The notes below the pieces were generated by a model. It was given only the letters and a program-made list of their open reading frames with translations, searched no databases and had not been told where the DNA came from. Positions 1 through 8,127 of a stretch of DNA of 64,000 nt are shown here, one piece after another. Position 1 is the stretch's first letter; every line of letters begins with the position of its first letter. The position numbers and the translations under genes were made by a program. Source of the DNA: Dinoroseobacter sp042096155 (GTDB lineage Bacteria > Pseudomonadota > Alphaproteobacteria > Rhodobacterales > Rhodobacteraceae); NCBI GenBank assembly GCA_042096155.1, contig JBELMC010000001.1, forward strand, positions 82,525 through 146,524. The letters run 5' to 3'.

Positions 1-1
1 G

Positions 2-283
2 CCTGCCACACTGCGTCTTTATCACGGGGGTCAGCTCAGCCTGAACGCTGTGTTCCGCGCCATGGCGCTCAACCCGGCCAAACGGCTCAGCCTGCCAACA
101 GGGCGGATGCGTGTCGGTGCACCGGCCGATCTTGTGCTGTTCGATCCGGACGCGCCTTTTATCTTAGACCGCACCAAACTACAGTCGAAGTCAAAGAACA
201 CCCCTTTCGACGGAGCCCGCCTGCAAGGTAAAGTGCGCGCAACCTATGTGGGGGGCGCCGAAGTTTTCGCGTCATCGTCCTAG
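2..283 (+). CDS. pyrC: Dihydroorotase, C-terminal fragment
   Basis: This is the last 93 codons of a cyclic amidohydrolase; the gene begins before the window. The visible part carries the typical class I dihydroorotase tail: an N-P-A-K-R-L segment, a G-A-P-A-D-L-V-L-F-D-P strand, then S-K-N-T-P-F and a closing V-G-G strand. The metal-binding and catalytic residues lie outside the window. The enzyme closes carbamoyl-aspartate to dihydroorotate in pyrimidine synthesis. The pyrC-plsY order is common in the Roseobacter group and supports the call. Other amidohydrolases share part of this tail, so the name rests on tail plus neighbour. Confidence 0.85.
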   Translation, partial: PATLRLYHGGQLSLNAVFRAMALNPAKRLSLPTGRMRVGAPADLVLFDPDAPFILDRTKLQSKSKNTPFDGARLQGKVRATYVGGAEVFASSS

Positions 284-306
284 AAACCTCAAAACCGGAG
301 ACCCCG

Positions 307-918
307 ATGCCCGAGATCACCACAGCTGCTCCCTTGCTCGGCCTCACGGCCCTCCTGGCGTATCTTCTTGGGGCCATTCCTTTTGGCATCGTCATTGCCC
401 GACTGTTTGGTCTCGGCGATCTGCGCGCGATTGGGTCCGGCAATATCGGTGCAACCAATGTCTTGCGCACAGGCAACAAAGCTGCCGCGGCCCTGACGCT
501 GATAGGCGATGCGGGCAAAGCAGGGGCTGCGGTTATAATCGCGCGCGTTGTTCTGGGCGAGGACGCCGCACAGCTTGCCGGTTTCATGGCGTTTTTGGGC
601 CATTGTTTTCCGGTTTATCTGGCGTTCAAAGGCGGCAAGGGGGTCGCGACCTATCTGGGCACATTGCTTGCCCTCGTGTGGCCCATCGGACTGGGCGCCT
701 GCTTGATCTGGCTCGCCATTGCGCGGCTGTTCCGGATCAGCTCGCTTGCCGCGCTTGTGACGGCGCTTTTGACCCCGGCATTGGCATGGGGTATCAATCG
801 ACCAGACGTGCTTATCTTATTGGCTGCGCTCGGATTATTGATCTGGATCCGCCATCATGAAAACACAATTCGTCTGCTTAATGGCACCGAATCAAAGATT
901 GAAGCCAAAAAAGACTAG
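307..918 (+). CDS. plsY: Acyl-phosphate glycerol-3-phosphate acyltransferase PlsY
   Basis: A 203-residue inner-membrane protein of usual PlsY length. It transfers an acyl group from acyl-phosphate to glycerol-3-phosphate, the first step of phospholipid synthesis. The three family motifs are visible: G-S-G-N-I-G-A-T-N at 43-51, G-H-x-F-P-V-Y followed by F-K-G-G-K-G-V-A-T at 98-115, and R-H-H-E-N-I/T with R-L-L-x-G-x-E near 181-194. Hydrophobic helices alternate with these loops. The ATG lies 23 bases after the pyrC stop, so the two are probably co-transcribed. Confidence 0.95.
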   Translation: MPEITTAAPLLGLTALLAYLLGAIPFGIVIARLFGLGDLRAIGSGNIGATNVLRTGNKAAAALTLIGDAGKAGAAVIIARVVLGEDAAQLAGFMAFLGHCFPVYLAFKGGKGVATYLGTLLALVWPIGLGACLIWLAIARLFRISSLAALVTALLTPALAWGINRPDVLILLAALGLLIWIRHHENTIRLLNGTESKIEAKKD

Positions 919-922
919 GACG

Positions 923-1528
923 ATGACCTTTTTTGCCGCAATCGGCAGCAGCTATGCCAATCTTTTCCGTCTCTCCGGACGTGCCAGTCGGTCTGAGTAT
1001 TGGTGGTTCATTTTGTACCAAAACGTTGTGGGTTTTGCCGTCGCTGCCGCCATTGTTTTGATCGCCTTTCGATCTGTGCTTTCTGATGGAAGCCCATCCT
1101 TCGTACCATCAAGCAAGATCATTCGCCCCGATACGATCGGGCAGGACACAATCTGGTTATTATTTATCGCGTATTTGCTCTTGTTTGTGGTGCCAGGCCT
1201 CACATTGACAGTACGACGGCTGCACGACACGAACCGGTCAGGGTATTGGATTTGGTTCCTGCCTTTCACGATGACGCTGGACGGCTTTTTAGACCAGACC
1301 TCAATCATCGGCTGGGCTGGTTTTCTTTTGATGGCGTTTTTCCTGTGTCTTCCAGGGACACCTGGCCACAACAAATATGGCCCTAATCCTTTGCGACCCA
1401 AAGGCCACCTTCGCAATGCGCCGCTAACTTATCCACCTGAGATTTTGGCAAAAAATGCGAAAAACGAAGAAGCCCGCCGGAGTGAGATTATGGCGTATTA
1501 CCGCAAAAACGTCGCCAAAGGCAAATAA
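923..1528 (+). CDS. DUF805 family membrane protein
   Basis: A 201-residue protein of the DUF805 (YhaH-like) family, function unknown. The N-terminus shows the family pattern of a short amphipathic stretch, F-x-R/L-S-G-R-A-S-R-S-E-Y-W-W-F, then several membrane helices. The later hallmark R-R-L-H-D-T-x-R-S-G-Y-W is followed by P-G-T-P-G-x-N-K-Y-G-P-N-P. I take the ATG 4 bases after the plsY stop because the family starts there; the frame is open further upstream inside plsY. A basic tail of about 50 residues follows the family domain. A decayed paralogue sits directly downstream. Confidence 0.85.
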   Translation: MTFFAAIGSSYANLFRLSGRASRSEYWWFILYQNVVGFAVAAAIVLIAFRSVLSDGSPSFVPSSKIIRPDTIGQDTIWLLFIAYLLLFVVPGLTLTVRRLHDTNRSGYWIWFLPFTMTLDGFLDQTSIIGWAGFLLMAFFLCLPGTPGHNKYGPNPLRPKGHLRNAPLTYPPEILAKNAKNEEARRSEIMAYYRKNVAKGK

Positions 1529-1576
1529 GGTGCCCTGCAAAGCCTGAAAGACCCGCGCGACAATTCAATACGCAAA

Positions 1577-1935
1577 ATGACGGGTTTTGACGCGGCAATC
1601 GGTGGCAGCTTCAAAATTTACGTCACATTTTCAGGACACGCGAGACAGTCCGCGTACTGGTTCTAGAAACCTTTTGCCATCCTTATCGGCTTCATAACAG
1701 ACCTCATTGATCAGCTCGCCTTTTTGTCAAATGTCGGTCTCGTCAATGATGTGGCCTGGCTTGTGCTGATTTCGCCGGGCTTGGCGGTTGGCGCATGGCG
1801 TCTCACATCACCAAGATCGCAGCGCCTGGTGGTTGTTGCTGTGTATATTACCGGTAATCGGGTGGTTGGTTTTTTGTTTTACGAGACAGCCAAGGACACA
1901 ACCGTTTTTGGGCCTGATCCACTCGGCACCGGCCC
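1577..1935 (+). pseudogene. Decayed second copy of a DUF805 gene
   Basis: Reading the plus strand gives a DUF805 start (M-T-G-F-D-A-A-I-G-G-S-F, then T-F-S-G-H-A-R-Q-S-A-Y-W-F) that stops at a TAG where the family has an aromatic residue. The frame then continues through hydrophobic sequence to P-G-L-A-V-G-A-W-R-L-T. At about 1800 the match moves to another frame (H-H-Q-D-R-S-A-W-W-L-L-L, P-V-I-G-W-L-V). It returns to the first frame for V-F-G-P-D-P-L-G near 1920. One nonsense change and at least two frameshifts make this a remnant of a paralogue of the neighbouring intact gene. From 1936 to 2093 I see nothing else. Confidence 0.8.
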
Positions 1936-2093
1936 GAGTTCAGGGGGAAGACTTTTCCTCATACACGCCACGGCAGAACAAAATTCCCGACGTCAAACGC
2001 CAAGCGATGCCGAAACGGCTTGGTTTGACAGCATAGACCGGCGCATGATCACCGCAAGCGATCCCGACAAGGACACCGAACATCTAAATTGCG

Positions 2094-3464
2094 TTAATAC
2101 GAGTAATCCTCGTAAATCCGGGTCAAATCACCGTTCCAGTCTCCGTGATACCGGGCCAAAAGCTCGTCGGCTGGGGTTTGACCACTGTCGAGCGTTTCGC
2201 GAACCGCGTTCAGAAAATGGGTCTCGTCTGGCACCAAACCACCTGCTCCCGGACGCGCGCGCGCCTTTAGGCCGGTTTCGGATATCGCAACCGCTTCTCG
2301 GGCCAGCTGAGCCATTTTGATGTTGCCAACTTGCGCATGAAGCCCGTCCACCGATGCCGCAATACGAAGGGCGTCTCGGGTCTCGGCGTCAAAGCCTTTC
2401 ACCAGATCCCACGCCGCATCAAGCGCGGTTTGATCATAACACAGCCCAACCCAAAACGCGGGCAGCGCGCATAAACGCCGCCAAGGGCCGCCATCGGCGC
2501 CACGCATCTCGATATATTTTTTCATGCGCGCTTCGGGAAATGCGGTGGTCAAATGATCCGCCCAATCGCTCATCAACGGTTTTTCACCCGGCAATGCGGG
2601 CAGCGCGCCGTTCAAGAAATCGCGAAATGACTGGCCCAGCGCATTGATATATCTGCCATCGCGATAGACAAAATACATTGGCACATCCAGCGCGTAATCC
2701 ACCCAACGATCAAACCCGAACCCGTCTTCAAACACAAACGGCAGCATCCCCGTGCGCGCCGGGTCAAGATCGCGCCAGATGCGGCTGCGCCAGGATTTAT
2801 GGCCGTTCGGCTTGCCCTCAAAGAACGGCGAATTTGCAAACAACGCGGTCGCCACCGGCTGCAACGCAAGCGCCACACGCATTTTTTGCACCATATCTGC
2901 TTCGGATCCAAAATCGAGATTGACCTGAACAGTACAGGTCCGACGCATCATCGACGTCCCCATCGTGCCGACTTTTTGCATATAGTCGTTCATCAGCTTG
3001 TAGCGGCCCTTGGGCATCAAAGGCATGTCGTCATGGCGCCAAATCGGGGCGGCCCCCAGACCGATCCAGCGCACACCGATCCTTTCAGAGACATCTTTGA
3101 CCTCGCGCAAATGTGCGTTCACCTCGTCGCAAGTCTCATGGATCGATTCGAGTGGCGCCCCGGACAATTCCAATGCGCCGCCCGGTTCCAGACTGACATT
3201 CGCCCGATCTTTTTCCAAACCGATCAACTGACCCGCTTCGAGAACCGGTGACCAGCCATAGTCATCGCGCAACCCTTCGAGCACCGCGTGAATGGAACGG
3301 GCCCCCGCATAGGGCAGAGGCCTCAGCCCATCCTGACAATACCCGAACTTTTCATGCTCTGTGCCGATGCGCCAATCTGATTTGGGCTTGCAGCCGGATG
3401 CGAGATACTCGGCCAGTTGATCGCGGCTCTCGATGAGACTGCCACCTGATTGGGGAATGGACAT
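2094..3464 (-). CDS. gshA: Glutamate--cysteine ligase, plant/alphaproteobacterial type
   Basis: A 456-residue enzyme that joins glutamate and cysteine, the first and limiting step of glutathione synthesis in the cytoplasm. It belongs to the family shared by plants and alphaproteobacteria, not the E. coli type. Support comes from the N-terminal G-T-E-H-E-K-F-G motif, the S-L-E-P-G-G-A-L-E-L-S-G active-site strand near residue 95, Q-V-N-L-D-F near 180, and the conserved K-Y-I-E-M-R-G-A-D segment near 315. Length is normal for the family. It is transcribed alone, toward the DUF805 remnant. Confidence 0.95.
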   Translation of the reverse strand: MSIPQSGGSLIESRDQLAEYLASGCKPKSDWRIGTEHEKFGYCQDGLRPLPYAGARSIHAVLEGLRDDYGWSPVLEAGQLIGLEKDRANVSLEPGGALELSGAPLESIHETCDEVNAHLREVKDVSERIGVRWIGLGAAPIWRHDDMPLMPKGRYKLMNDYMQKVGTMGTSMMRRTCTVQVNLDFGSEADMVQKMRVALALQPVATALFANSPFFEGKPNGHKSWRSRIWRDLDPARTGMLPFVFEDGFGFDRWVDYALDVPMYFVYRDGRYINALGQSFRDFLNGALPALPGEKPLMSDWADHLTTAFPEARMKKYIEMRGADGGPWRRLCALPAFWVGLCYDQTALDAAWDLVKGFDAETRDALRIAASVDGLHAQVGNIKMAQLAREAVAISETGLKARARPGAGGLVPDETHFLNAVRETLDSGQTPADELLARYHGDWNGDLTRIYEDYSY

Positions 3465-3509
3465 AGCGAAAAGCTCCGGGGCACGTGGCGTTGTCTCAGA
3501 CCTGTCGTG

Positions 3510-4058
3510 TCACCGCAGCGCTGTCAAGCCAGAGACAGTCGTGTTGCGCCATACGCTGGTTGTGCCGGGTCGCGCAGATTTCACAGCCCGGACCAAGACC
3601 ATCGAAGACAAATCGGGCAATGCGCTGAACACATCAAACAATTGATCCGCCCCGGCCGCATCATGTGGAATCGTCAACGCATGGGTCGGGGTGATCAAGA
3701 ACCAACTGAGCCGTCCTTGGTCATTGCGCAGCCGCAGTTCAATCAGCTCTGCAATATCGATGTGACCGCCGATATTGGGCGCAAAATAGCCGATCTGACC
3801 TTCGTCGAGCGTGACCATCCCGGGCGCGTCTGCGGATCCCGCGAACCGCAGTCGCCGCAGCCCAAGCACGATATAACTGACCGAGAGCACACATAAAAGC
3901 CAGCCAAGCCCTTGTTGGACGTAGCCAATCTGAGCGGTCAGAAAAAGCCCGACACCCAGCGCAGCGGCACCGGCGATGATTTCTCGCCACCGGTACAGCA
4001 CGGCTGTCGCCTGGGGGCGCAAGAAACCGCTCACCAATCCCCCAAGACGGTTTGCCAC
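3510..4058 (-). CDS. Conserved hypothetical membrane protein
   Basis: A 182-residue protein I cannot assign to a named family. Two hydrophobic helices lie at about residues 26-45 and 50-66, followed by a soluble domain rich in beta-type sequence. That domain contains P-x-M-V-T-L-D-E-G-Q-I-G-Y-F, which resembles a PH-like or photosystem-assembly-like fold. Its ATG lies inside the end of rsmE (28-base overlap), so translation is probably coupled. The pairing with rsmE and gshA suggests a housekeeping role, but nothing in the sequence shows what it is. Confidence 0.7.
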   Translation of the reverse strand: MANRLGGLVSGFLRPQATAVLYRWREIIAGAAALGVGLFLTAQIGYVQQGLGWLLCVLSVSYIVLGLRRLRFAGSADAPGMVTLDEGQIGYFAPNIGGHIDIAELIELRLRNDQGRLSWFLITPTHALTIPHDAAGADQLFDVFSALPDLSSMVLVRAVKSARPGTTSVWRNTTVSGLTALR

Positions 4059-4756
4059 AATGTCAGCGCTGCGACGGCGGCAGTATCAGCCCGCAGGATT
4101 CGCGGGCCCAGGCTGACCGGCGTTATGAAATCAAAGGCCCTGAGTTTCGATCGCTCCGGAGCGGAAAAGCCCCCCTCAGGACCGATCAGTATCGCCCATT
4201 TTGCAGCAGGCTCCGCCGCCATCAGCGATGCGCGCGCACCGGCAAGATCTTCATCGCAAAACATCAGCCGACGCTCAGGGTCCCAATGTGTCAGCATTTT
4301 GTCCAAGCGGATGAGCGGATCAACCTCCGGCACATAAGTGCCGCCGCATTGCTCGGCCGCTTCGACTGCATGGGCTTGCAAACGTGCGCGGTTGATTCGT
4401 TCAGAATTGGTGTATTGGGTCTGAACTGGCAAGATCCGAGCAGCGCCCATTTCAGTGGCTTTTTCAACGATAAAATCGGTGCGTGCTTTCTTGATGGGCG
4501 CGAAGATCAGCCACAAATCGGGCGGCATTTGTTGCGGGCGGGTCTGGTTTTGCAAGATCAATTCACCGGCGCGTTTGCCAGCTTCAGTCACCTTCGCGCG
4601 CCATTCTCCGTCGCGGCCATTGAACACGAAAATCGCATCCCCAGCCCCAAGGCGCATCACACCAAACAGGTAATGGGCTTGATCCCGCGTCAAAGGGACC
4701 GTTTGCCCCTTCGACAGCGCTTCGCTAACACATAACCTGATTTTTGCATCTGCCAT
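4031..4756 (-). CDS. rsmE: 16S rRNA m3U1498 methyltransferase RsmE
   Basis: A 241-residue SPOUT-class methyltransferase that methylates N3 of U1498 in 16S rRNA with S-adenosylmethionine. The N-terminal PUA-like part (R-L-x-V near the start, H-Y-L-F-G-V-M-R-L-G near 30) precedes the knotted domain. The knot motifs I-G-P-E-G-G-F near 192 and S-L-G-P-R-I-L-R-A-D-T-A near 217 bind SAM. The frame is open far upstream, across the divergent ubiA gene. I choose the ATG that starts M-A-D-A-K-I-R-L, which gives the normal family length and leaves 12 bases to the ubiA start. Confidence 0.95.
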   Translation of the reverse strand: MADAKIRLCVSEALSKGQTVPLTRDQAHYLFGVMRLGAGDAIFVFNGRDGEWRAKVTEAGKRAGELILQNQTRPQQMPPDLWLIFAPIKKARTDFIVEKATEMGAARILPVQTQYTNSERINRARLQAHAVEAAEQCGGTYVPEVDPLIRLDKMLTHWDPERRLMFCDEDLAGARASLMAAEPAAKWAILIGPEGGFSAPERSKLRAFDFITPVSLGPRILRADTAAVAALTLWQTVLGDW

Positions 4757-4768
4757 GGGACTGTTTCT

Positions 4769-5731
4769 ATGACCAATGCTGCGCGAACGCCAGACGGACA
4801 AGTTGCAGATGCCGCTCCTGAAAATTGGGTCGACCGGTTTGCGCCGCTGGCGAGCCGACCATACTTGCGGCTCAGTCGTGCAGATCGGCCAATCGGCACG
4901 TGGCTGTTGTTGTTGCCGTGCTGGTGGGCGGCATTTTTGGCAGCCGCGACGCAAGGCGGCCCCGACTTGGGCACATTTTGGCTGATCCTCGGGTGCGCGA
5001 TCGGCGCAGTCTTGATGCGGGGGGCGGGTTGTACTTGGAATGACATCTCTGACCGTAAATTTGACGCCCAGGTTGCACGCACCCGGTCCCGGCCAATTCC
5101 GTCGGGCCAAGTCTCGGTGCGCCAAGCCGCGATTTGGATGGCTGTGCAGGCCCTGATGGCCTTGACCGTGCTAGTGACCTTCAATTTGCCAGCAATTGTT
5201 TTGGGAATTTTATCGCTCAGCACGGTCGTGGTCTATCCGTTTGCCAAACGCTTCACGTGGTGGCCGCAGGTCTTTCTGGGTCTTGCGTTCAACTGGGGCG
5301 CCTTGCTGGCCTGGACCGCTGAGACCGGACGACTGGACCCCCCAGCCTTCGTCTTGTACCTGGCTGGAATCGCTTGGACCTTGTTCTACGATACGATTTA
5401 TGCCCACCAAGACACCGAGGACGATGCCTTGATTGGCGTGAAATCGACCGCACGGCTGTTTGGCGCACATTCAAAGCGTTGGCTGGCCGGTTTTACAGGT
5501 GCGGCCGTGCTGGTGTTGACCGCCGCGGTGGTGATGGCGCTCGGGCCTTTGGGCAATCCCTGGGCCTTGTTTTTGGGCGTTGCAGCGGCATCGGCGATGG
5601 GCTGGCATCTGATTTGGCAACTGCGGGTGTTTGATCAAAACGATCCCGAAACCTGTCTGCGCTTGTTCCGCGCCAATCGCGACACTGGTTTGCTGGTCGC
5701 GCTGTTTTTGGCAGCCGCAAGCGTTGTTTAG
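4769..5731 (+). CDS. ubiA: 4-hydroxybenzoate polyprenyltransferase UbiA
   Basis: A 320-residue integral membrane prenyltransferase that attaches the polyprenyl tail to 4-hydroxybenzoate in ubiquinone synthesis. Both aspartate-rich prenyl-diphosphate/Mg2+ motifs are present: N-D-I-S-D-R-K-F-D at 91-99, and Y-D-T-I-Y-A-H-Q-D with D-D at 207-219. About eight hydrophobic helices surround them. A 30-residue N-terminal extension precedes the R-x-D-R-P-I-G-T-W start of the conserved region. It is divergent from rsmE with only 12 bases between, so the two must share a compact promoter region or overlap their signals. Confidence 0.94.
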   Translation: MTNAARTPDGQVADAAPENWVDRFAPLASRPYLRLSRADRPIGTWLLLLPCWWAAFLAAATQGGPDLGTFWLILGCAIGAVLMRGAGCTWNDISDRKFDAQVARTRSRPIPSGQVSVRQAAIWMAVQALMALTVLVTFNLPAIVLGILSLSTVVVYPFAKRFTWWPQVFLGLAFNWGALLAWTAETGRLDPPAFVLYLAGIAWTLFYDTIYAHQDTEDDALIGVKSTARLFGAHSKRWLAGFTGAAVLVLTAAVVMALGPLGNPWALFLGVAAASAMGWHLIWQLRVFDQNDPETCLRLFRANRDTGLLVALFLAAASVV

Positions 5732-5933
5732 CAAATACAAAGCCCGGCGCGGCCTGCGCGCGGCGCGGCGAAGAGGCAAAGCGGCGAGGGCTGGCAAAAC
5801 CACAGCCCACCGGCAAAACCACGCCGAAATGTAATTGTCTTTCGTGCCGCGAGCATGAAGTGTGATTGAACCATCCTGCGACGCAAGGTAAGATTGCGTT
5901 AACGAATACACTCCCACCACTCAAGGTCCTGAT

Positions 5934-7796
5934 TTGCCCCACAATCCGTTTATTTTGCGTCTCGCCGCGGTTGCCACGGCCTGTTTGTTGGCGCTTTGCT
6001 CCAGTATCTTGTTGGCGGGCCTGGTCGAGGCGCGCTCCAAAACCGGAGTCCGCGCGGCTTTGGCGGAACACGGCCTGGATTTCGTATCCCTCGATACCGA
6101 TGGGTTGTTGATCACAATGACCGGGACCGCCCCCGACGAAGCCTCGCGGTTTCTTGCGCTGTCAATAGCCGGGCGCCTGATTGCACCAGACCGGGTGATT
6201 GACCACATGGATGTCGTCGACTCCTCTGGCCTCGATCCGTTGCGGTTCTCGGTCGAGATTTTGCGCAATGGCGATGGAATTTCATTGATCGGGCTTATTC
6301 CAACCGCCACGGGCCGGGCGCAAATCCTGGATGAATTGGCAGATCTCGATGACGGGGCCGAGATTACAGATATGCTCGAGACCGCCGACTACCCCGTCCC
6401 AGAAGGCTGGGAAGACGCGCTTGAATTCGCACTGGATGCTTTGAAGGATTTGCCGCGCTCGAAGATCTCCGTTTCACCCCGGCAGGCGTCGGTGACGGCT
6501 CTGGCCGAGTCTGCCGAACAAAAGGCCCGAATTGAAAGTGCCCTGGGTCGGGCGGTCCCCGATACGCTGAAGCTGGCGATGGATATCGCCGCGCCGCGCC
6601 CCGTGATCACGCCATTTACCCTGCGCTTTGCCCAGACCCGTGACGGTATCGCTTTCGATGCGTGCTCAGCCGATACCCCGCAGGCACGTGACGCAATCTT
6701 GCGGGCGGCCAGCCAAGCGGGGCTTGAGGGCAAGTCAGACTGCACAATCGGGTTGGGTGTGCCGACCCCCCGTTGGGCGGAGGCCGTCAAAACCGCGATT
6801 GCGGCGGTGCAAGACCTGGGCGGCGGCACCGTAACGTTTTCGGATGCAGACGTGTCACTGGTGGCCCTTGATACCACAGAGCGCACCGAATTCGAGCGCG
6901 TGATCGGCGAGCTGGAAGCAGCGCTTCCTGCGGTCTTCTCGCTCCACTCGGTCTTGCCAGAGCCGGTCAAGATCGACGGCACGGGGGGCACGGATCAAGT
7001 GCCCGAGTTCATCAGCACCTTGTCGCCCGAAGGTTTGGCCCAGCTGCGCGGCCGTGTGGCAGACGAAACCCAGCGCGCCACGGTGAATGCTTATGCGCAG
7101 TCTCTGTTTGGGACCGATCAAGTCTATTCGGCCACCGTCCTGGACGAAGCTTTGCCCGACGTCTGGCCCATTCGTGTGTTGGCCGGGCTGGAAGCTTTGG
7201 GGCAGCTGGCCAATGGCAGCCTCGTCGTGCAGCCCGATTTCGTTCAGCTGCGCGGCGCCACAGGCAATGCGAATGCACAGGCCGAAATTGCCCGGATCTT
7301 GTCAAGCAAACTCGGCGAGGGCGAAGATTTCCGCTTGCAAGTGCGGTATGAAGAGGTGCTTGACCCAGCAGCCGCGCTGCCCACGCCCGAGGAATGCGTT
7401 GCAAATGTCAACGCGGTCAAGGCCGCTCAGAAAATTACGTTCGAGCCTGGCTCGGCCAGCCTCAGTACCGACATGCGTGGACTGATGGATAAGATTGCCG
7501 ATGTGATGAAAGACTGCCAGGGCGTACAGATGGAAATTGCGGGCTATACCGATAGCCAAGGGCGCGAAGAAATGAACGAACGGCTCAGCCAAGCCCGCGC
7601 CGAAGCGGTATTGAGCGCTTTGCTCAGCCGACGGATCTTGACCGAGAACTTGATCGCAAAGGGCTATGGTGAGTCGGATCCGATCGCCGATAACGCGACA
7701 GAAGAGGGCCGAGAAGAGAACCGCCGGATTGAATTCCGGCTGGTCACCGAGGCCGAAAGCGGGGATGAAACCCCCACCGAGGACGCAAATGAATAG
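5934..7796 (+). CDS. BON/OmpA-domain cell envelope protein
   Basis: A 620-residue exported protein. A hydrophobic N-terminus (about residues 7-30) acts as signal peptide or anchor. It is followed by a BON-like region (about 36-95) and further repeated alpha/beta segments. The C-terminal OmpA-like peptidoglycan-binding domain (about 505-605) contains F-x-x-G-S-A-S-L, I-A-G-Y-T-D-S-Q-G and N-R-R-I-E-F-R. The role is probably envelope anchoring in the periplasm; a specific partner is unknown. The start is TTG, chosen for the AAGGT ribosome site just upstream and the signal sequence directly after it. It overlaps the next small gene by 8 bases. Confidence 0.85.
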   Translation: MPHNPFILRLAAVATACLLALCSSILLAGLVEARSKTGVRAALAEHGLDFVSLDTDGLLITMTGTAPDEASRFLALSIAGRLIAPDRVIDHMDVVDSSGLDPLRFSVEILRNGDGISLIGLIPTATGRAQILDELADLDDGAEITDMLETADYPVPEGWEDALEFALDALKDLPRSKISVSPRQASVTALAESAEQKARIESALGRAVPDTLKLAMDIAAPRPVITPFTLRFAQTRDGIAFDACSADTPQARDAILRAASQAGLEGKSDCTIGLGVPTPRWAEAVKTAIAAVQDLGGGTVTFSDADVSLVALDTTERTEFERVIGELEAALPAVFSLHSVLPEPVKIDGTGGTDQVPEFISTLSPEGLAQLRGRVADETQRATVNAYAQSLFGTDQVYSATVLDEALPDVWPIRVLAGLEALGQLANGSLVVQPDFVQLRGATGNANAQAEIARILSSKLGEGEDFRLQVRYEEVLDPAAALPTPEECVANVNAVKAAQKITFEPGSASLSTDMRGLMDKIADVMKDCQGVQMEIAGYTDSQGREEMNERLSQARAEAVLSALLSRRILTENLIAKGYGESDPIADNATEEGREENRRIEFRLVTEAESGDETPTEDANE

Positions 7797-8115
7797 AACT
7801 GAATTCATCATCGCAACGGCGATCATCCTGGTTGTTGCGTTCGCCTTGGGATGGGCGACCTGCTGGTTGGTCAATCGACTGACCCGGGTCTCGCAAAGCG
7901 ATATCGGCGAGCTGGACCAGATGGCACAGGCGCTGCACGAAGCGGAAGAAACGCGCGATCAGGCGATTACTTATCTGCAGTATCGCGAAGACGAGCTGAC
8001 CAACCGGTTGACACAAACCGAAGCCGAGCTGGCCGCCGCGATGGATGGCTTGCGCGATGCCCGCCGCGAAGCCGAAGAGCTTCGGATCCATGTCGAACGT
8101 GCCTCGCAAAGCTGA
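7789..8115 (+). CDS. Small membrane-anchored coiled-coil protein
   Basis: A 108-residue protein with one N-terminal transmembrane helix (about residues 6-28). A long polar, heptad-like, glutamate/glutamine-rich helix follows and fills the rest, typical of a coiled coil projecting from the inner membrane. I do not recognise a named family. The ATG overlaps the stop of the OmpA-domain gene by 8 bases, so the two are probably translationally coupled and may act together in the envelope. Upstream in-frame sequence lies inside the OmpA gene, so the ATG after the overlap is the sensible start. Confidence 0.75.
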   Translation: MNRTEFIIATAIILVVAFALGWATCWLVNRLTRVSQSDIGELDQMAQALHEAEETRDQAITYLQYREDELTNRLTQTEAELAAAMDGLRDARREAEELRIHVERASQS

Positions 8116-8127
8116 GCAGGTGTTTGT

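Noticed and set aside
5793..5822. Short direct repeat GGCAAAACCAC occurring twice after ubiA
   Set aside because: Only two 11-base copies in a non-coding gap with no dyad or promoter context; could be chance or leftover duplication.
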